Source: Paludibacter sp. (lineage in GTDB: Bacteria > Bacteroidota > Bacteroidia > Bacteroidales > Paludibacteraceae). From it: a DNA stretch of 8,144 bases. This document shows positions 1 to 7,893 of the stretch, piece by piece. A program made the position numbers and the translations under genes. Numbering within the stretch: the stretch's first letter is position 1; each line of letters begins with the position of its first letter. The stretch covers positions 1 through 8,144 of the forward strand of contig JAQTOL010000132.1 of the NCBI GenBank assembly GCA_028748945.1. Direction: 5' to 3'. The notes under the pieces were generated by a model. It did not search any database. It saw only the letters and a program-made list of their open reading frames with translations, and had not been told where the DNA came from.

Positions 1-72
1 GTTAGCTACAGTTTTGAAATTAAGTTGTTATTAGTCTAAGTCATGTTGAATAGAATATTTTAATTTTGTTTC

Positions 73-108
73 ACAAATTCAATATTCTGTTGATAAATAT
101 GAATTTGT
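73..108. repeat. Imperfect inverted repeat / stem-loop
   Basis: ACAAATTC (73-80) pairs perfectly with GAATTTGT (101-108). After one bulged A at 81, ATATT (82-86) pairs with AATAT (96-100), giving 13 base pairs around a 9-nt loop. No T tract follows, so it is not a classic intrinsic terminator. It could be an operator, the end of an upstream transcript, or chance in AT-rich DNA. Confidence 0.5.
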
Positions 109-603
109 TAAACTAGACTATTCTTCAATTTATTAGTCGATAATTCATGACAAAATTTGAAGGTAGTGCCTAAAATGCGATCATTTTTTTTCTGTACTCG
201 CCTGAATTGAACTGAAATTTTAAGGTGTTGAATCAAGTTGATTTTTTTGACCATTACTTTTTATACTTGTCGGGTGTGATATTTTTAACTTTAAAATGGA
301 ATTGTATAACAAATAAGGCATTAAATATCCTAAACTTTTGTCGTGAAAATTATTTGTAAATTTAAATATCATATTTTATATTAATGTCTGTCTTGAATGG
401 TTTCGATGCCAGACTTTTAAAAAATGAAAAGTATTGAATGCTGTGACAAAAAGAAAAGTTTATAAAATTAGACGTTGTTAATTATTTTAGTTATAATAAA
501 AAGAAGGCAACTGAAAAAGTTGTTGCAAATAATAGAAAATTAGTTTTTTGAACGGGTTTATTTTAACAATGAGGCCAAATTGGTAATTATTGGCTACGTT
601 TTA

Positions 604-619
604 CTCAATTATAATTGAG
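604..619. promoter_or_regulatory. Perfect 16-bp palindrome, candidate operator
   Basis: CTCAATTATAATTGAG reads identically on both strands. It lies 168 bp before the susC start, next to two smaller dyads: GCCAA/TTGGC (574-578 with 590-594) and CGTT/AACG (629-632 with 636-639). A symmetric site of this size is the kind of target a dimeric regulator would bind, but no regulator is encoded in the window and no known motif is matched. Function is inferred only from symmetry and position. Confidence 0.35.
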
Positions 620-743
620 CATTCAGTTCGTTAAGAACGGAAATAAACGATACTGATTGTCTTCATTATTTGAAAATTGAAATGAAATCTGGATTTTAAG
701 TTGATTTAAATTGTCAGAAATCAAGTTAACAATTTGTATTACC

Positions 744-767
744 AAGAGTATTTATAAGAGTATTAAT
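744..767. repeat. 12-bp tandem direct repeat before susC
   Basis: Two adjacent 12-bp units, AAGAGTATTTAT (744-755) and AAGAGTATTAAT (756-767), match at 11 of 12 bases. They end 20 bp before the susC start codon, in the expected 5' untranslated or promoter-proximal zone. They could be a regulator half-site pair, a translation-related element or a chance duplication. Confidence 0.5.
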
Positions 768-787
768 TATTAATAAATTTTTTATTT

Positions 788-3700
788 ATGAGAAAAACAC
801 ATTTATTTATTTATTTCCTGTTGCTGTTTGGCTGCTTACCCATAATTGCACAGAACATCAATATTAATGGAACAGTAAAAGATGCATCAGACTCAGAACC
901 ACTGATTGGTGTTAGTATTATTGTAAAAGGGACTTCAATAGGCACCGTCACCGATTTTGATGGTAATTATAGTTTATCAGCACCTTCAAATGGAACTTTA
1001 GTATTTACCTATGTAGGTTATACTCCACAAGAAACTGCTGTGAAAAATAGAAAAAATATCAATATCACAATGGTAGGCGATGCACAAAACCTGGATGAAG
1101 TTATTGTTGTAGGAGTTTCTATGAAAAAAAGTGATTTGACCGGTGCTGTTGGTAGTGTTAGCAGTAAGGTTCTGGAAGAAAAACCTGTGACCAGCATTAA
1201 TCAGGCACTTGAAGGTCGTGTGGCTGGGGTGTTGATTAACAGTGCAGCAAAACCGGGAGACGATTCTTCAATCAAAATACGTGGTATTAATACTATAAAC
1301 GGAGCAACTGATCCGGTTTATGTTGTGGATGGTCTGGTTTTGGATAATTTCGGTGGTGGTTTTAATTCGATTAATATGAACGATGTTGCCTCAATTGAAA
1401 TTTTAAAAGATGCATCATCGACAGCTTTATATGGTTCGCGTGGTGCCAATGGTGTAGTATTGATCACAACCAAAAAAGGAAAAAGTGGAGAGGGCAAAAT
1501 CAACTATGATGGTTGGGTAGGCGTAAGAAGCTATGCCAATATGCCAAAAACAATGAACTCTAAACAACTTTTCGAATTACGGAGAGATGCTGCTGTCAAC
1601 AGCTATAAGGCAAATTATCCGAACGCAACTGATGCGGACCTGAATTCGTTTATCCAAAACAGAGTGATGACGGCTTACAATCCGACCAGCGGAGGTGGTG
1701 GTTTTGTATTTGGTCAATATGAGCTTGATGCCTATAATGATCCTAATTTTAAAGATAACGATTGGATGGGCGCCGTTACCCGTGATGGTATTGAGCAGAA
1801 TCATGCATTGAGTTTTTCAGGAGGCACCGATAAGGGTTCGTATTTTTTAAGTTTTGGCTATTCAAACCAGCAAGGTATGTTGAAGAAGCTGAGCGATACT
1901 AAATATAGCGGTCGTATCAACGCAGATTATAATATTAAGACTTGGTTGAAAGTAGGAACCAACACTTCGTTTGTCCGTTCAGAAGCTGAGATTTTCAGTG
2001 ATGATGGCGTATTTGATAAAGCACGTGGTGCAAATCCAATGCTGGCAATAAGTAGCGATATTTTGACGTTGAATTACGGTGGTTTTTATGATCAAAACTA
2101 TTTTAATCCACTAAACACACTGAAAATCGATAATAATCGTACCCGTAATCGCTTGATTTCGTCAAATTTCTTGAATATTAGTCCAATTAAAGGATTGAAT
2201 ATGCGTACGACATTGTCGGTAAATTATTTTAATGAATCGGGATTTAAATATGTACCTAACAATATTCAGGAAGCAATTCGATATGCGCATTTTGGTGAAG
2301 CAACCCACAATCGGGATGAAAGGACCATGTTGCAGTGGGATAACACGATTACATATGAAAAGACACTCGGCTTACATAGATTCAACGTATTGGTAGGTTC
2401 GAGTGCATCAAGAACTGACCGGGATTATACCAATGTTGTTGCAAGAGGGTTTCAAAGTAATATATTCTTGTATTACAATCTTGGAGCCTCAAATAATATT
2501 GCGAACCGCTCTGTCAGCTCAGACTTTACAACTTCTTCCTTGTTATCTTACTTTGGACGTGTCAATTATAACTATGCAGGCAAATACTATCTGACTGCAA
2601 CAGCACGATATGATGGTTCTTCCAAATTTGCACATGGAAACCAATGGGGTTTTTTCCCTTCCATCTCTGGGGCATGGAATGTAGTGGAAGAAGGGTTTAT
2701 GGAAGGCCAGTCTATTTTTGACCAATTAAAACTTCGTGTAGGTTACGGATTGGTTGGAAACCAGGAAATTGATGATTATTCGTATGTTACCCATTATAAT
2801 GGTAAGGTAACTCAAGGTTTTACAACGTACGCAGCTGATGATAGGATTGGAAACAAAAATATCTCCTGGGAAGCACAGAAACAATTCAACGTTGGACTAG
2901 ATATGGGATTCCTAAATAACAGGATTCATGTTACCACCGATGCCTTTAGTATCCTAAACCAAGAATTGTTGATGACTCGTGTTATATTCCCTTCAAGCGG
3001 ATTTAAAACAGAAGTTGTAAATGTTGGAGCGATCGAAAACAAAGGGGTTGAATTGACTGTCGATGTCAAAGCAATTAACACAAAGGACTTCCAGTGGAAT
3101 TTATCGGCAAATATATCGGCCGATAAAAATAAAGTAACTCAATTATATGGAAAGAATGATTATATTCTCAATTATGATGCTGACAGAAATCTACAAAAGG
3201 AAGGAAACTTGTTTGTTGGTCAGTCCCGTAATACCATTTATATCTGGAAAACCGGTGGTATTGCACAGGAAAGTGATATGGAACGTTTGAACAAGATCGA
3301 CTGGGGTGGACGTACTGTAAAACCTGGAGATTTATATCCTTTGGATGTTAATGGTGATAATAAAATTGATGACAAAGACCGCGTAATAGTAGGTTCGCCG
3401 GACCCGAAGTTTTACGGAGGATTTTCAACTGATTTTACGTACAAAGGTATATCGTTGAATGCCGTGTTTAATTATTCGGTTGGAGGAAAAAAGCTTAGTT
3501 ATTTATATGAATCCATGATTGGAAGTACGGGAAAAGGTCTTGCGTCAGTTGACTTACTGGATCGATGGACTCCTGAAAATACAGGAGCTAAGTTCCCACG
3601 CCCAATGATGGATGATCCATCTGATAATTTATATTATAGTACATTTTCAGCTAGTAACATGGATTTTTCTGTACAGGATGCTTCATTCTTACGTTTGTCG

Positions 3701-3886
3701 ACATTGACCTTAGCTTATACATTTCCTCAAAAGGTTATACATAATTTACTGTTAAGTAATGTCAGGCTTTATACAACAGCTTCTAATCTGTTTTGCATAA
3801 CTCCATATAAGGGTTATGATCCTGAAACGGGAGATTGGTATCCTCCAACGAGAATGTTTGTTTTTGGATTAAATCTATCCTTCTAA
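788..3886 (+). CDS. susC-like: SusC/RagA-family TonB-linked outer-membrane transporter
   Basis: Predicted TonB-dependent outer-membrane transporter that imports glycan fragments together with the SusD-like partner encoded next. At 1032 residues it is normal length for the family. Visible in order: a hydrophobic signal peptide with likely cleavage after Ala21 or Gln22; a CarboxypepD_reg-like beta-sandwich from about residue 26 to 98; the TonB-box-like stretch LDEVIVVG (102-109); a plug domain of about 112-231 with PVYVVDG (176-182) and the family signature DASSTALYGSRGANGVV starting at 208; then a beta-barrel ending in an aromatic C-terminus (LNLSF). SNLFCITPYKGYDPE close to the end is a typical SusC closing motif. 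Residues 853-864 (DVNGDNKIDDKD) form an EF-hand-like acidic loop. There is no N-terminal STN domain, so direct signalling to an anti-sigma factor is unlikely. The start is the first ATG preceding the signal peptide. Substrate cannot be read from this protein alone. Confidence 0.96.
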   Translation: MRKTHLFIYFLLLFGCLPIIAQNININGTVKDASDSEPLIGVSIIVKGTSIGTVTDFDGNYSLSAPSNGTLVFTYVGYTPQETAVKNRKNINITMVGDAQNLDEVIVVGVSMKKSDLTGAVGSVSSKVLEEKPVTSINQALEGRVAGVLINSAAKPGDDSSIKIRGINTINGATDPVYVVDGLVLDNFGGGFNSINMNDVASIEILKDASSTALYGSRGANGVVLITTKKGKSGEGKINYDGWVGVRSYANMPKTMNSKQLFELRRDAAVNSYKANYPNATDADLNSFIQNRVMTAYNPTSGGGGFVFGQYELDAYNDPNFKDNDWMGAVTRDGIEQNHALSFSGGTDKGSYFLSFGYSNQQGMLKKLSDTKYSGRINADYNIKTWLKVGTNTSFVRSEAEIFSDDGVFDKARGANPMLAISSDILTLNYGGFYDQNYFNPLNTLKIDNNRTRNRLISSNFLNISPIKGLNMRTTLSVNYFNESGFKYVPNNIQEAIRYAHFGEATHNRDERTMLQWDNTITYEKTLGLHRFNVLVGSSASRTDRDYTNVVARGFQSNIFLYYNLGASNNIANRSVSSDFTTSSLLSYFGRVNYNYAGKYYLTATARYDGSSKFAHGNQWGFFPSISGAWNVVEEGFMEGQSIFDQLKLRVGYGLVGNQEIDDYSYVTHYNGKVTQGFTTYAADDRIGNKNISWEAQKQFNVGLDMGFLNNRIHVTTDAFSILNQELLMTRVIFPSSGFKTEVVNVGAIENKGVELTVDVKAINTKDFQWNLSANISADKNKVTQLYGKNDYILNYDADRNLQKEGNLFVGQSRNTIYIWKTGGIAQESDMERLNKIDWGGRTVKPGDLYPLDVNGDNKIDDKDRVIVGSPDPKFYGGFSTDFTYKGISLNAVFNYSVGGKKLSYLYESMIGSTGKGLASVDLLDRWTPENTGAKFPRPMMDDPSDNLYYSTFSASNMDFSVQDASFLRLSTLTLAYTFPQKVIHNLLLSNVRLYTTASNLFCITPYKGYDPETGDWYPPTRMFVFGLNLSF

Positions 3887-3915
3887 TTCAAGTTATTATA
3901 TCAAATAATCTATAA

Positions 3916-5529
3916 ATGAGTCAAAATATGAAGAATATTAATATAAAAATATTGACAATTGTATTATCAATTGTAGCTGGAACCTATTCTTGTTCCGATT
4001 TTCTGGATCAACTACCGAAAACATCTTTGTCGCCTCAACAAGCATATACTGATTTGAATGTTTTGGAACCTTTGGTAGATGGTTTATATACTACTTACGC
4101 GAATGCTAAGTCAGGACGTGCGGGTTTGACTTTCACAATGTTAGGATTGGATGAGACAAAACAAGGTATTGTCCAAATGACAGATGCCGGTCAGGCTGGT
4201 CTGGATAATTATGATGGGATGTTAAATCAATCTTCGTCTCAGGTGAGTGAAATGTGGCAAAGAAGATGGCCTACTGTTAATGTTGCTGCCCAAAGTATTC
4301 GCGGATTGGAGCTTCTTGCTGAAAATACAACAGATTCAACTACTTTAAATAAAATCAAATTATTAAGAGCGAATGCTTGTTTTGTGCGAGCTATGTGTAT
4401 GTTTGAATTGACTATGTATTGGGGAGAAGTTCCTGTAATTGAGATTCAGGATTTGAATAATACAGCAATAGATATGTCCAGAAAACCATTGAATGTGGTA
4501 TGGACCCAGATATTTGATGATCTGACCTATGCGTCGCAGCATTTGACTAAAGGGAAACAAACCGGGTCGCGAGCGACTGTTGGTGCAGCTATAGCCATGT
4601 TAGGTAAGTTGTTTATGTATGCTCCGGTTGAAAGTGGATATCGTAATTTTGACACAGCCAGAGGATATTTCGCTCAGATTTTGAATAGTTATTCTTTAGA
4701 GCCTAAATATTCCACTTTGTTTGATGAATATGGAAAGTTTGAGTTTAACTCCAACGAATCCGTTTTTGAACTGAACTATATTTGTAATAGTCAGGCACCA
4801 AATTACTGGCAATGGGATATGGGTTCCCGCACCCTGGCAAGTCTGGGTGAATCCTGTTACATTGGCGGATATGATGTAGTTCTTCCAACGGAGTATGCTT
4901 ATAAAATGCAGGCAGCTGGAGGAGTATGGGAAGATGGGGACCAACGTAAAGATGTAAGTATTCGTACCGATTTCACCTATCATGGACAAAAGTACACGAT
5001 CCCATCATGGGGTGCTGATGAACTTGACCCACATATTAAGAAATATGAAGATAGAAGGCTTGATAAATTTACTTCAACAACTCTGGCAACTGATGCAACA
5101 TCCGGAAGAAGCATCTACTGGTCAGGGAAAAACTATCCTTTAATCCGTTTTGCTGATGTTCTTTTATGTTATGCTGAATGTTTGAATGAACTTGGCAATA
5201 CAACAGATGCAATGACTGTAGTAAACCGTGTCCGTATGCGTGCATGGGGTGGAATCTTACCGGCAGATAAGGAATGGACAGGACTTTCTCAAGATCAGTT
5301 TCGTGTTAATATAATGGATGAAAGGATGAGAGAACTATGTTTTGAAGGTTGGCGTCGTATGGACCTTATTCGTACAGGCAACTTTGTTAAGTTGATTAAA
5401 GAACGTAATCCTTGGGCAAAAGCCAAAGGTACTATCCAGGATTTTAATGTTCGTTGGCCTATTCCTGAAATAGAATTAAAGAATAATCCATACATGGATG
5501 TGACCAAGGATCAAAATCCAGGGTATTAA
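3916..5529 (+). CDS. susD-like: SusD/RagB-family surface glycan-binding lipoprotein
   Basis: Predicted outer-membrane lipoprotein that caps the SusC-like transporter and binds the glycan at the cell surface. The 537 residues fit the family. The N-terminus is a lipoprotein signal with Cys26 as the likely lipidated residue (TYSC followed by SDFLDQLP); the lipobox is loose, as is common in SusD proteins. Family motifs follow: RFADVLLCYAECLNELG from 411, VNRVRMRA after it, ERMRELCFEGWRRMDLIRTG from 469, and the characteristic C-terminus with NPYMD and QNPGY. It starts 29 nt after the susC stop on the same strand, so the two are almost certainly co-transcribed. Met5 (3928) is an equally good start: it would place MKNINIK directly before the hydrophobic segment, giving a more usual signal peptide. 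The bound sugar is not predictable from the sequence. Confidence 0.95.
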   Translation: MSQNMKNINIKILTIVLSIVAGTYSCSDFLDQLPKTSLSPQQAYTDLNVLEPLVDGLYTTYANAKSGRAGLTFTMLGLDETKQGIVQMTDAGQAGLDNYDGMLNQSSSQVSEMWQRRWPTVNVAAQSIRGLELLAENTTDSTTLNKIKLLRANACFVRAMCMFELTMYWGEVPVIEIQDLNNTAIDMSRKPLNVVWTQIFDDLTYASQHLTKGKQTGSRATVGAAIAMLGKLFMYAPVESGYRNFDTARGYFAQILNSYSLEPKYSTLFDEYGKFEFNSNESVFELNYICNSQAPNYWQWDMGSRTLASLGESCYIGGYDVVLPTEYAYKMQAAGGVWEDGDQRKDVSIRTDFTYHGQKYTIPSWGADELDPHIKKYEDRRLDKFTSTTLATDATSGRSIYWSGKNYPLIRFADVLLCYAECLNELGNTTDAMTVVNRVRMRAWGGILPADKEWTGLSQDQFRVNIMDERMRELCFEGWRRMDLIRTGNFVKLIKERNPWAKAKGTIQDFNVRWPIPEIELKNNPYMDVTKDQNPGY

Positions 5530-5547
5530 CTATCAATCTTAATATTT

Positions 5548-5602
5548 CGGAGTGAAGGATGCTATAAAAGTTTCCTTCACATTCCGGGATAAGAAATTTT
5601 TT
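5548..5602 (+). terminator. Stem-loop with downstream T tract between susD and the GH97 gene
   Basis: GTGAAGGA (5552-5559) pairs perfectly with TCCTTCAC (5573-5580) around a 13-nt loop. CGGA (5548-5551) can extend the stem by pairing with TCCG (5583-5586) across a 2-nt bulge. A run of six T occurs at 5597-5602, ten bases after the extended stem, and is part of a 14-bp palindrome (5596-5609). The T run is further from the stem than in a textbook intrinsic terminator. It begins 18 nt after the susD stop and ends before the GH97 start at 5622, so it may be a partial terminator, an attenuator or a protective 3' end for the susCD message. Confidence 0.55.
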
Positions 5603-5621
5603 AAAAAATAAGCATCGGATA

Positions 5622-7892
5622 ATGAACAAAAAATCAATATTATTTTTATTTATTTCTCTTTTCACCATTCATTGCCTGCATGCAGTGGATTATGAAGTAG
5701 TGTCGCCAAATAATCAATTAAAAATAATCCTACACGTTAATGCTGGTACGACCTATGAAATCTGGTATTCGAATACGCAATTGATATCGCCCTCTTCGAT
5801 AGGGCTTAATCTCTCGAATGGAACTGTAGTGGGGGCCGGGACTGTAAAAGATACCCAGACAAGCAGCGTTAATAACCAAATTAATACACCGATTGGTAAA
5901 AATAAGACCTTAACAGAGGCTTACAATGAATTGGTAATTGAATTTAATGAAAATTACAATCTGGTGGTCCGGGCTTATGATGAAGGGCTGGCATATCGGT
6001 TTGTAACGAATTTTGGAGGCCAGATAATCGTAAATAGTGAAGATGCAGTATTTAATTTCACCACTATCCCAAAAGTTTATTTCCCGGAATGTGATACAAA
6101 TACTAATATGGAACAGGGAGATAATGGAATATCCTATCCGGTTAATGAGGGCTTTCGCAATTTTGAACGGACCTACAATACTTATAGTGCTCCGATTGCA
6201 ATAGCTGATACTAAGTTTTCAGTTACTCCGGTATTATTTGAATTTTTAGGTACACCTTATAAAGTGGCTGTAACAGAAGCCGGGACGTATGATTATCCCG
6301 GAATGTATATGAAAAGTAACCGCAGTTCAGGAACTAAGAGTATGCGTGGTATGTGGGCCAAATACCCGAAAAGCGTTATGGATTCGACTGATTACTATTC
6401 TACTCATTTGGTTTATGAACGGGAAGCTTACATTGCAAAAACCAGTGGGAGCCGTACGTTTCCATGGCGCGTAATAATAGCCGTCAATGATGATAAATTG
6501 CTGCTGAATAATCAATTGGTTTATTTACTGGCTGAACCTTGCAAATTGACTGATACATCCTGGATTCAACCGGGAAAATCAGCTTGGGAATGGTGGCATA
6601 AAGCTATGCTGGAAGGTGTTTCATTCCCGGTGGGGAATAAAAACCTGAGTATACAACTTTATGAATATTATATTGACTGGGCATCGGCTAATAATCTTGA
6701 ATACATGACATTAGATGCTGGATATCAGGAGTCTTGGTTGTTGGAGCTTTGTAAATATGCTAAAACAAAGAATGTAAAGATAATAGTTTGGACATGGGCA
6801 AGTAATGTACGTCAGAATCCGGGTGACTGGATTCGTAAAATGAAAGCATGGGGAGTGTCGGGAGCAAAGATAGATTTCTTTGAACGGAATGATCAGGTTG
6901 CCATGCGGTGGGGGTATGATTTTGCCCAACGTCTGGCAGACAGTAAAATGGTGGCTATATTCCACGGATGTCCTGTGCCGACCGGAACGAACCGCACTTA
7001 TCCCAATATTTTAAATTTTGAAGCAGTGCGTGGAGCAGAAGATAACTTCTGGCGTAACGATGAAACGCCCGATTACCACACCTTGTTTCCGTTTATTCGT
7101 TCCCTGGCTGGCCCTGAAGATTATACACCGGGCTCTATGCGAAACACGACAGCTGCTGCTTTTGTCCCGATTGACCAGGATAATACCGTACCAATGAGTA
7201 TGGGTACCAGAGCACATGAATTGTCTATGTATATCGTTTATGACCAATGGTTAGGGTACTTATGTGATTCTCCTACCGAATACAATAAATATCCTGATGT
7301 GCTGGATTTTTTGTCAAAAGTTCCGACTGTCTGGGATAAAACGGTTCCTTTGGATGCAAAACTCGGTCAATATATTTTAATTGCAAAACAAAAAGGCAAA
7401 GATTGGTATGTTGGAGGGATGAGTAATTGGGATGCCAGAACAATAAATGTAGATTTTAGTTTCTTATCTCCTGATACAACCTATCAGGCAACCATTTTGA
7501 AAGATAGTCCGGAATCTAGCCTTCAGCCGAAAGAATATGTAAATCAAACAATGACTATCACAAAAAACACCAAGTTGTCCATAGATATGGCTCAGGGTGG
7601 AGGATTTGTTATTATGTTGCATAATACACTGACCGATAATGTAACGAACGTTTCTGTTGAAAAACCAATTTCTGTTTATGTGGATGAAGCAGCTGCCAGA
7701 CTCCGAGTGCTGACAGATGAAAAGCTGCTTTCGGCTCAGATTTATGATATATCCGGTAAGTGCGTATTAATAGGAAATTCTAATGATAATACCGAACTTC
7801 GCTCTCTAAGTTTATCAGGACTGTCGAAAGGAATCTATATTGTGAAATTCCAAACAAAACAGCAAGCCTCCTGTCTGAGGTTTATTTATTAA
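5622..7892 (+). CDS. Secreted GH97 glycoside hydrolase, retaining (alpha-galactosidase-type) active site, T9SS-like tail
   Basis: Predicted exo-acting glycosidase removing a terminal alpha-linked sugar, probably galactose. Layout of the 756 residues: signal peptide with likely cleavage after Ala21; GH97 N-terminal beta domain to about 300; catalytic TIM barrel of about 310-575 (PGKSAWEWW at 317-325, LDAGY at 364-368); GH97 C-terminal beta domain to about 670; then an extra domain at about 674-756. Known from the family: retaining BtGH97b uses Asp415 and Glu470, whereas inverting SusB uses Glu508 in an HE motif and Glu532. Here KIDFF places Asp418 as nucleophile, FHG puts Gly449 where SusB has Glu508, and RGAE places Glu473 as acid/base; the 55-residue Asp-Glu spacing equals that of BtGH97b. 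Glu467 and probably Glu182 would be calcium ligands. The tail (YDISGK at 708-713, GIYIVKF at 737-743) resembles a T9SS type A sorting domain, implying export beyond the outer membrane. The start follows a 92-nt gap after susD. Galactose specificity is inferred; family and secretion are firmer. Confidence 0.93.
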   Translation: MNKKSILFLFISLFTIHCLHAVDYEVVSPNNQLKIILHVNAGTTYEIWYSNTQLISPSSIGLNLSNGTVVGAGTVKDTQTSSVNNQINTPIGKNKTLTEAYNELVIEFNENYNLVVRAYDEGLAYRFVTNFGGQIIVNSEDAVFNFTTIPKVYFPECDTNTNMEQGDNGISYPVNEGFRNFERTYNTYSAPIAIADTKFSVTPVLFEFLGTPYKVAVTEAGTYDYPGMYMKSNRSSGTKSMRGMWAKYPKSVMDSTDYYSTHLVYEREAYIAKTSGSRTFPWRVIIAVNDDKLLLNNQLVYLLAEPCKLTDTSWIQPGKSAWEWWHKAMLEGVSFPVGNKNLSIQLYEYYIDWASANNLEYMTLDAGYQESWLLELCKYAKTKNVKIIVWTWASNVRQNPGDWIRKMKAWGVSGAKIDFFERNDQVAMRWGYDFAQRLADSKMVAIFHGCPVPTGTNRTYPNILNFEAVRGAEDNFWRNDETPDYHTLFPFIRSLAGPEDYTPGSMRNTTAAAFVPIDQDNTVPMSMGTRAHELSMYIVYDQWLGYLCDSPTEYNKYPDVLDFLSKVPTVWDKTVPLDAKLGQYILIAKQKGKDWYVGGMSNWDARTINVDFSFLSPDTTYQATILKDSPESSLQPKEYVNQTMTITKNTKLSIDMAQGGGFVIMLHNTLTDNVTNVSVEKPISVYVDEAAARLRVLTDEKLLSAQIYDISGKCVLIGNSNDNTELRSLSLSGLSKGIYIVKFQTKQQASCLRFIY

Positions 7893-7893
7893 C

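Larger units (their letters stand above)
1..787. other. Long AT-rich non-coding leader upstream of susC
   Basis: I find no credible gene in these 787 bases on either strand; all frames are broken by frequent stops. The base composition is visibly more AT-rich than the genes that follow. It holds several inverted repeats (73-108, 508-522, 574-594, 604-619) and a short tandem repeat (744-767), some listed separately. The susC promoter is presumably here, but I found no convincing pair of Bacteroidota-type elements (-33 TTTG with -7 TAnnTTTG at about 19 bp spacing) near the gene. Frame 1 is open only for the first 12 codons before TAA at 37-39, which is too little to call the tail of an upstream gene. 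The length suggests a PUL boundary with regulatory sites and possibly a long 5' untranslated region. Confidence 0.8.

Noticed and set aside
1..39. Possible C-terminal tail of an upstream gene in frame 1
   Set aside because: Only 12 codons with no recognisable motif before the stop; cannot be supported.
61..68. TAATTTTG, an exact match to the Bacteroides -7 promoter consensus TAnnTTTG
   Set aside because: No TTTG or TTG lies about 19 bp upstream (nearest TTG at 46-48 leaves only 12 bp), it is more than 700 bp from susC, and such a motif is expected by chance in AT-rich DNA. Not listed as a promoter.
238..269. TTG (238-240) and TATACTTG (262-269), a near-consensus promoter with 21-bp spacing
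   Set aside because: The -7 element has one mismatch, the -33 element is only three bases, and it is over 500 bp from the gene. Too weak to call.
386..420. GTCTG/CAGAC inverted repeat followed by TTTTAA, as a possible terminator
   Set aside because: The stem is only 5 bp with a 19-nt loop and the T run is four bases, so it is not distinguishable from chance.
508..522. Small hairpin CAACT-GAAAA-AGTTG
   Set aside because: A 5-bp stem with no clear partner signal; flanking ATTATTT/AAATAAT could extend it loosely, but this is expected in such AT-rich DNA.
1318..7247. Several 60-97-codon open frames on the minus strand and one on the plus strand inside the large genes
   Set aside because: They are fully or largely contained in well-supported family genes, have no recognisable domains and look like antisense or frame shadows. 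The one spanning the susD-GH97 gap (5459-5668, minus) overlaps both gene ends and the hairpin and is rejected for the same reason.
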